Below, piece after piece: positions 5,595 to 7,597 of a stretch of 7,597 nucleotides of DNA (positions are counted from its first letter, which is position 1; each line of letters opens with the position of its first letter). Below the pieces are notes generated by a model, which saw only the letters and a program-made list of their open reading frames with translations, was not told the DNA's origin and searched no databases. The position numbers and the translations under genes are program-made. Source of the DNA: JBEBBU01 sp041158225 (GTDB taxonomy: Bacteria; Pseudomonadota; Gammaproteobacteria; Methylococcales; Methylococcaceae); NCBI GenBank assembly GCA_041158225.1, contig JBEBBU010000093.1:1-7597 (forward strand), written 5' to 3'.

Positions 5595-6488
5595 ATGTCT
5601 GGAACTGAACAACCATTATCCAGTGCCCCTGCAGCCCGTCGCCGCCTGAGCACCAAAACCGAGCCGGCATGGTTACGCTGGCTGCTGATTACCCTGGCGC
5701 TTGGCTTTGTCGCCGTGTTTCTGCTGATGCCGCTGGTCGTTGTCTTTACCCAGGCTTTCAGCAAGGGGGTGGATATCTATCTGGCGGCCATCACTGAAAG
5801 CAATGCCGTCGAAGCCATCAAGTTGACCCTGCTGACGGCCGCCATCGCCGTGCCACTGAATGCAGTATTTGGTGTAGCGGCTGCGTGGGCCATCTCCAAG
5901 TTTGACTTTACCGGTAAAAGCCTGCTCATCACCCTGATTGACCTGCCATTTTCAGTATCACCGGTCGTATCCGGTCTGATCTATGTCCTGCTGTTTGGTA
6001 TGCAGGGATGGATGGGGCCATGGCTGCAGGCGCATGACATCAAGCTGATTTTTGCGGTTCCAGGCATTGTGATTGCGACCCTGTTCGTCACTTTCCCCTT
6101 CGTGGCACGTGAACTCATCCCGTTGATGCAGGCGCAGGGTACCGAGGAGGAGGAGGCGGCCATTGTGCTGGGCGCATCAGGCTGGCAGATGTTCTGGCGT
6201 ATCACGCTGCCCAATATCAAGTGGGGGCTACTGTATGGCGTCATCCTCTCCAATGCGCGCGCCATGGGAGAATTTGGCGCCGTATCCGTGGTTTCAGGCC
6301 ATATACGCGGCATGACCAACACCATACCACTGCATGTGGAAATCCTCTACAACGAATACAACAGTGCTGCAGCTTTCGCAGTAGCCTCGCTGCTTGCCAT
6401 GCTGGCACTGGTTACCCTGGTACTGAAATCACTGCTGGAATGGCGTATCCATAGCCAGCTGGCAGCGGCTGAAGCCGATACGGAGTAA
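5595..6488 (+). CDS. cysW: Sulfate ABC transporter, permease subunit CysW
   Basis: The 297-residue protein is the second half of the sulfate channel. A polar, basic N-terminal segment (1-26) precedes about six hydrophobic stretches, near 27-51, 73-100, 109-135, 151-174, 208-230 and 259-281. The EAA loop EAAIVLGASGWQMFWRITLP (187-206) has the conserved Gly193 and ends in ITLP, and it should dock on CysA. The motif ARAMGEFGAVSVVSGHIRG (221-239) is a CysW hallmark that separates it from CysT. The start is set by AAGGA at 5581-5585, 9 nt before the ATG. Four consecutive GAG codons (E184-E187) just before the EAA loop form a short purine-rich repeat. cysA begins only 4 nt after the stop, so translation of the two is probably coupled. 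Confidence 0.96.
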   Translation: MSGTEQPLSSAPAARRRLSTKTEPAWLRWLLITLALGFVAVFLLMPLVVVFTQAFSKGVDIYLAAITESNAVEAIKLTLLTAAIAVPLNAVFGVAAAWAISKFDFTGKSLLITLIDLPFSVSPVVSGLIYVLLFGMQGWMGPWLQAHDIKLIFAVPGIVIATLFVTFPFVARELIPLMQAQGTEEEEAAIVLGASGWQMFWRITLPNIKWGLLYGVILSNARAMGEFGAVSVVSGHIRGMTNTIPLHVEILYNEYNSAAAFAVASLLAMLALVTLVLKSLLEWRIHSQLAAAEADTE

Positions 6489-6492
6489 GCAC

Positions 6493-7563
6493 ATGAGCAT
6501 CAAAGTCAGTAATGTCACCAAAACCTTCGGCGCATTCCAGGCACTCAAGGGCATCAATCTGGATGTAGAATCGGGTGAACTGATCGCCCTGCTGGGCCCT
6601 TCAGGCTGTGGCAAGACCACCCTGCTACGCATTATTGCCGGACTGGATACTGCCGACAGCGGCCAGATCCTGTTTCATGGCGAAGATGCCACGGATCTCG
6701 ATGTCAGAGAACGCGAGGTTGGCTTTGTCTTCCAGCACTACGCCCTGTTCCGCCATATGACGGTACTGGAAAACATCGCTTTTGGCCTGCGCGTACGCCC
6801 ACGCTCGCAGCGCCCCAGTGACCAGATCATCCGCCAGAAATCCCAGCAGCTGCTGGAGCTGGTGCAACTGGGATGGCTGGCCAACCGCTATCCTGCCCAG
6901 CTTTCAGGTGGCCAGCGCCAACGTATTGCACTGGCGCGTGCTCTGGCTGTTGAACCCAAGGTGCTGCTGCTGGATGAACCGTTCGGTGCCCTGGACGCCA
7001 AGGTACGCAAGGATCTGCGCCGCTGGCTGCGTCATCTGCACGATGAACTGCATGTCACCAGCCTTTTTGTCACCCATGATCAGGAAGAAGCGCTGGAAGT
7101 CGCCGACCGGGTCGTGGTGCTCAATAGTGGACGGGTTGAGCAGGTTGGCACCCCGGATGATGTCTATGAACATCCGGCAACGCCATTCGTCTTCCAGTTT
7201 ATTGGCGATGTGAATCTGTTCCATGGCCGCATCCATGATGGACACGCCCATATCGGCAGCTCTGAAGTCAGCGTCACTCTGCCGATTGATGCTGCCCATG
7301 GCGATGCCGTCTTCTACGCCCGCCCTCATGATGTCTGCATCCATCCTGCGAACAGCAATGAGCCGGGCATAAGAGCCACCGTACGTGATATCCGACGTAT
7401 GGGCAGTATCGTCAGGCTGGGACTTGCCCGCAATGACGGTGAAGGTCTGGTGGAAGCAGAACTCACCCGTGAAGAATTCGGCCGCTGGCAGCTCCGCTAT
7501 GGCGATGAGGTTGTGGTCCAGCCCAAACGCATCCAGCTGTTCAACGAAAATACTCCACGCTAA
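6493..7563 (+). CDS. cysA: Sulfate ABC transporter, ATP-binding subunit CysA
   Basis: The 356-residue ATPase powers sulfate (and probably thiosulfate) import at the inner face of the membrane, presumably as a dimer bound to CysT and CysW. All nucleotide-binding motifs are intact: Walker A GPSGCGKTT (35-43), Q-loop Gln81, signature LSGGQ (137-141), Walker B VLLLDEP (157-163) with catalytic Glu162, the D-loop GALD (165-168) and switch His195 in VTHDQEEA. After about residue 235, FIGDVNLFHGRI starts the C-terminal CysA/TOBE-type region, which ends with DEVVVQPKRIQLF. Length is close to E. coli CysA, about 365 residues. GGAG at 6482-6485, which touches the cysW stop, lies 7 nt before the ATG, consistent with coupled translation. 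No terminator is complete within the 34 nt left in the window. Confidence 0.97.
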   Translation: MSIKVSNVTKTFGAFQALKGINLDVESGELIALLGPSGCGKTTLLRIIAGLDTADSGQILFHGEDATDLDVREREVGFVFQHYALFRHMTVLENIAFGLRVRPRSQRPSDQIIRQKSQQLLELVQLGWLANRYPAQLSGGQRQRIALARALAVEPKVLLLDEPFGALDAKVRKDLRRWLRHLHDELHVTSLFVTHDQEEALEVADRVVVLNSGRVEQVGTPDDVYEHPATPFVFQFIGDVNLFHGRIHDGHAHIGSSEVSVTLPIDAAHGDAVFYARPHDVCIHPANSNEPGIRATVRDIRRMGSIVRLGLARNDGEGLVEAELTREEFGRWQLRYGDEVVVQPKRIQLFNENTPR

Positions 7564-7580
7564 GCCCAGCTACATGCAAG

Positions 7581-7597
7581 GGTGCACCAGTACTGGT
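7581..7597. repeat. Overlapping palindromes after cysA, cut by the window end
   Basis: GGTGCACC (7581-7588) and ACCAGTACTGGT (7586-7597) are perfect palindromes that overlap by 3 bp. The second runs to the last base, so its true extent is unknown. It starts 22 nt after the cysA stop and could be part of a regulator site for a following gene or of a terminator. Nothing visible decides between them. Confidence 0.4.

Noticed and set aside
6144..6157. GAG-repeat in cysW as an internal ribosome binding site
   Set aside because: It looks like a Shine-Dalgarno sequence, but no plausible internal start or second product follows, and the Glu run before the EAA loop is normal for CysW.

Overview
The window looks like the chromosome of a Gram-negative proteobacterium, most likely a gammaproteobacterium. 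The L13 and S9 proteins are gamma-like by eye, the tRNA carries an encoded CCA end, and there is an outer-membrane porin ending in Phe. The genus cannot be fixed from this window. Base composition is moderately GC-rich, and no mobile element, CRISPR array or phage gene was seen.

Layout. Positions 1 to about 450 are GC-rich and hold no gene I can support. On the minus strand, reading leftwards from about 1506, there is a good sigma70-type promoter, then rplM (L13), rpsI (S9), a tRNA-Gln(CTG) only 18 nt after the rpsI stop, and an intrinsic terminator with a UCCG tetraloop. This looks like one transcription unit of translation genes with the tRNA as its last member. A divergent intergenic region (1434-1727) separates it from the plus-strand genes and holds two dyad sequences of the LysR-regulator type.

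The plus strand encodes a sulfate-uptake locus. It starts with an OprP/OprO-family porin that has a coiled-coil N-terminal extension. After 59 nt comes the periplasmic sulfate-binding protein Sbp, then an intrinsic terminator, a candidate new promoter, and the tightly packed cysT-cysW-cysA genes (two permeases and the ATPase). The proposed route is porin across the outer membrane, capture by Sbp in the periplasm, then ATP-driven import through CysT/CysW powered by CysA. The window ends 34 nt after cysA, inside or at the edge of a palindrome.

The most interesting points are four. The porin belongs to a family usually annotated as phosphate-selective but sits in a sulfate operon, so it may be a sulfate channel. 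The control regions in front of the porin and cysT share a 9-mer and the first contains perfect dyads, suggesting common control, possibly by CysB (inference). A terminator sits between sbp and cysTWA. The tRNA is attached to the ribosomal-protein operon. I did not find evidence for a wholly new type of system.
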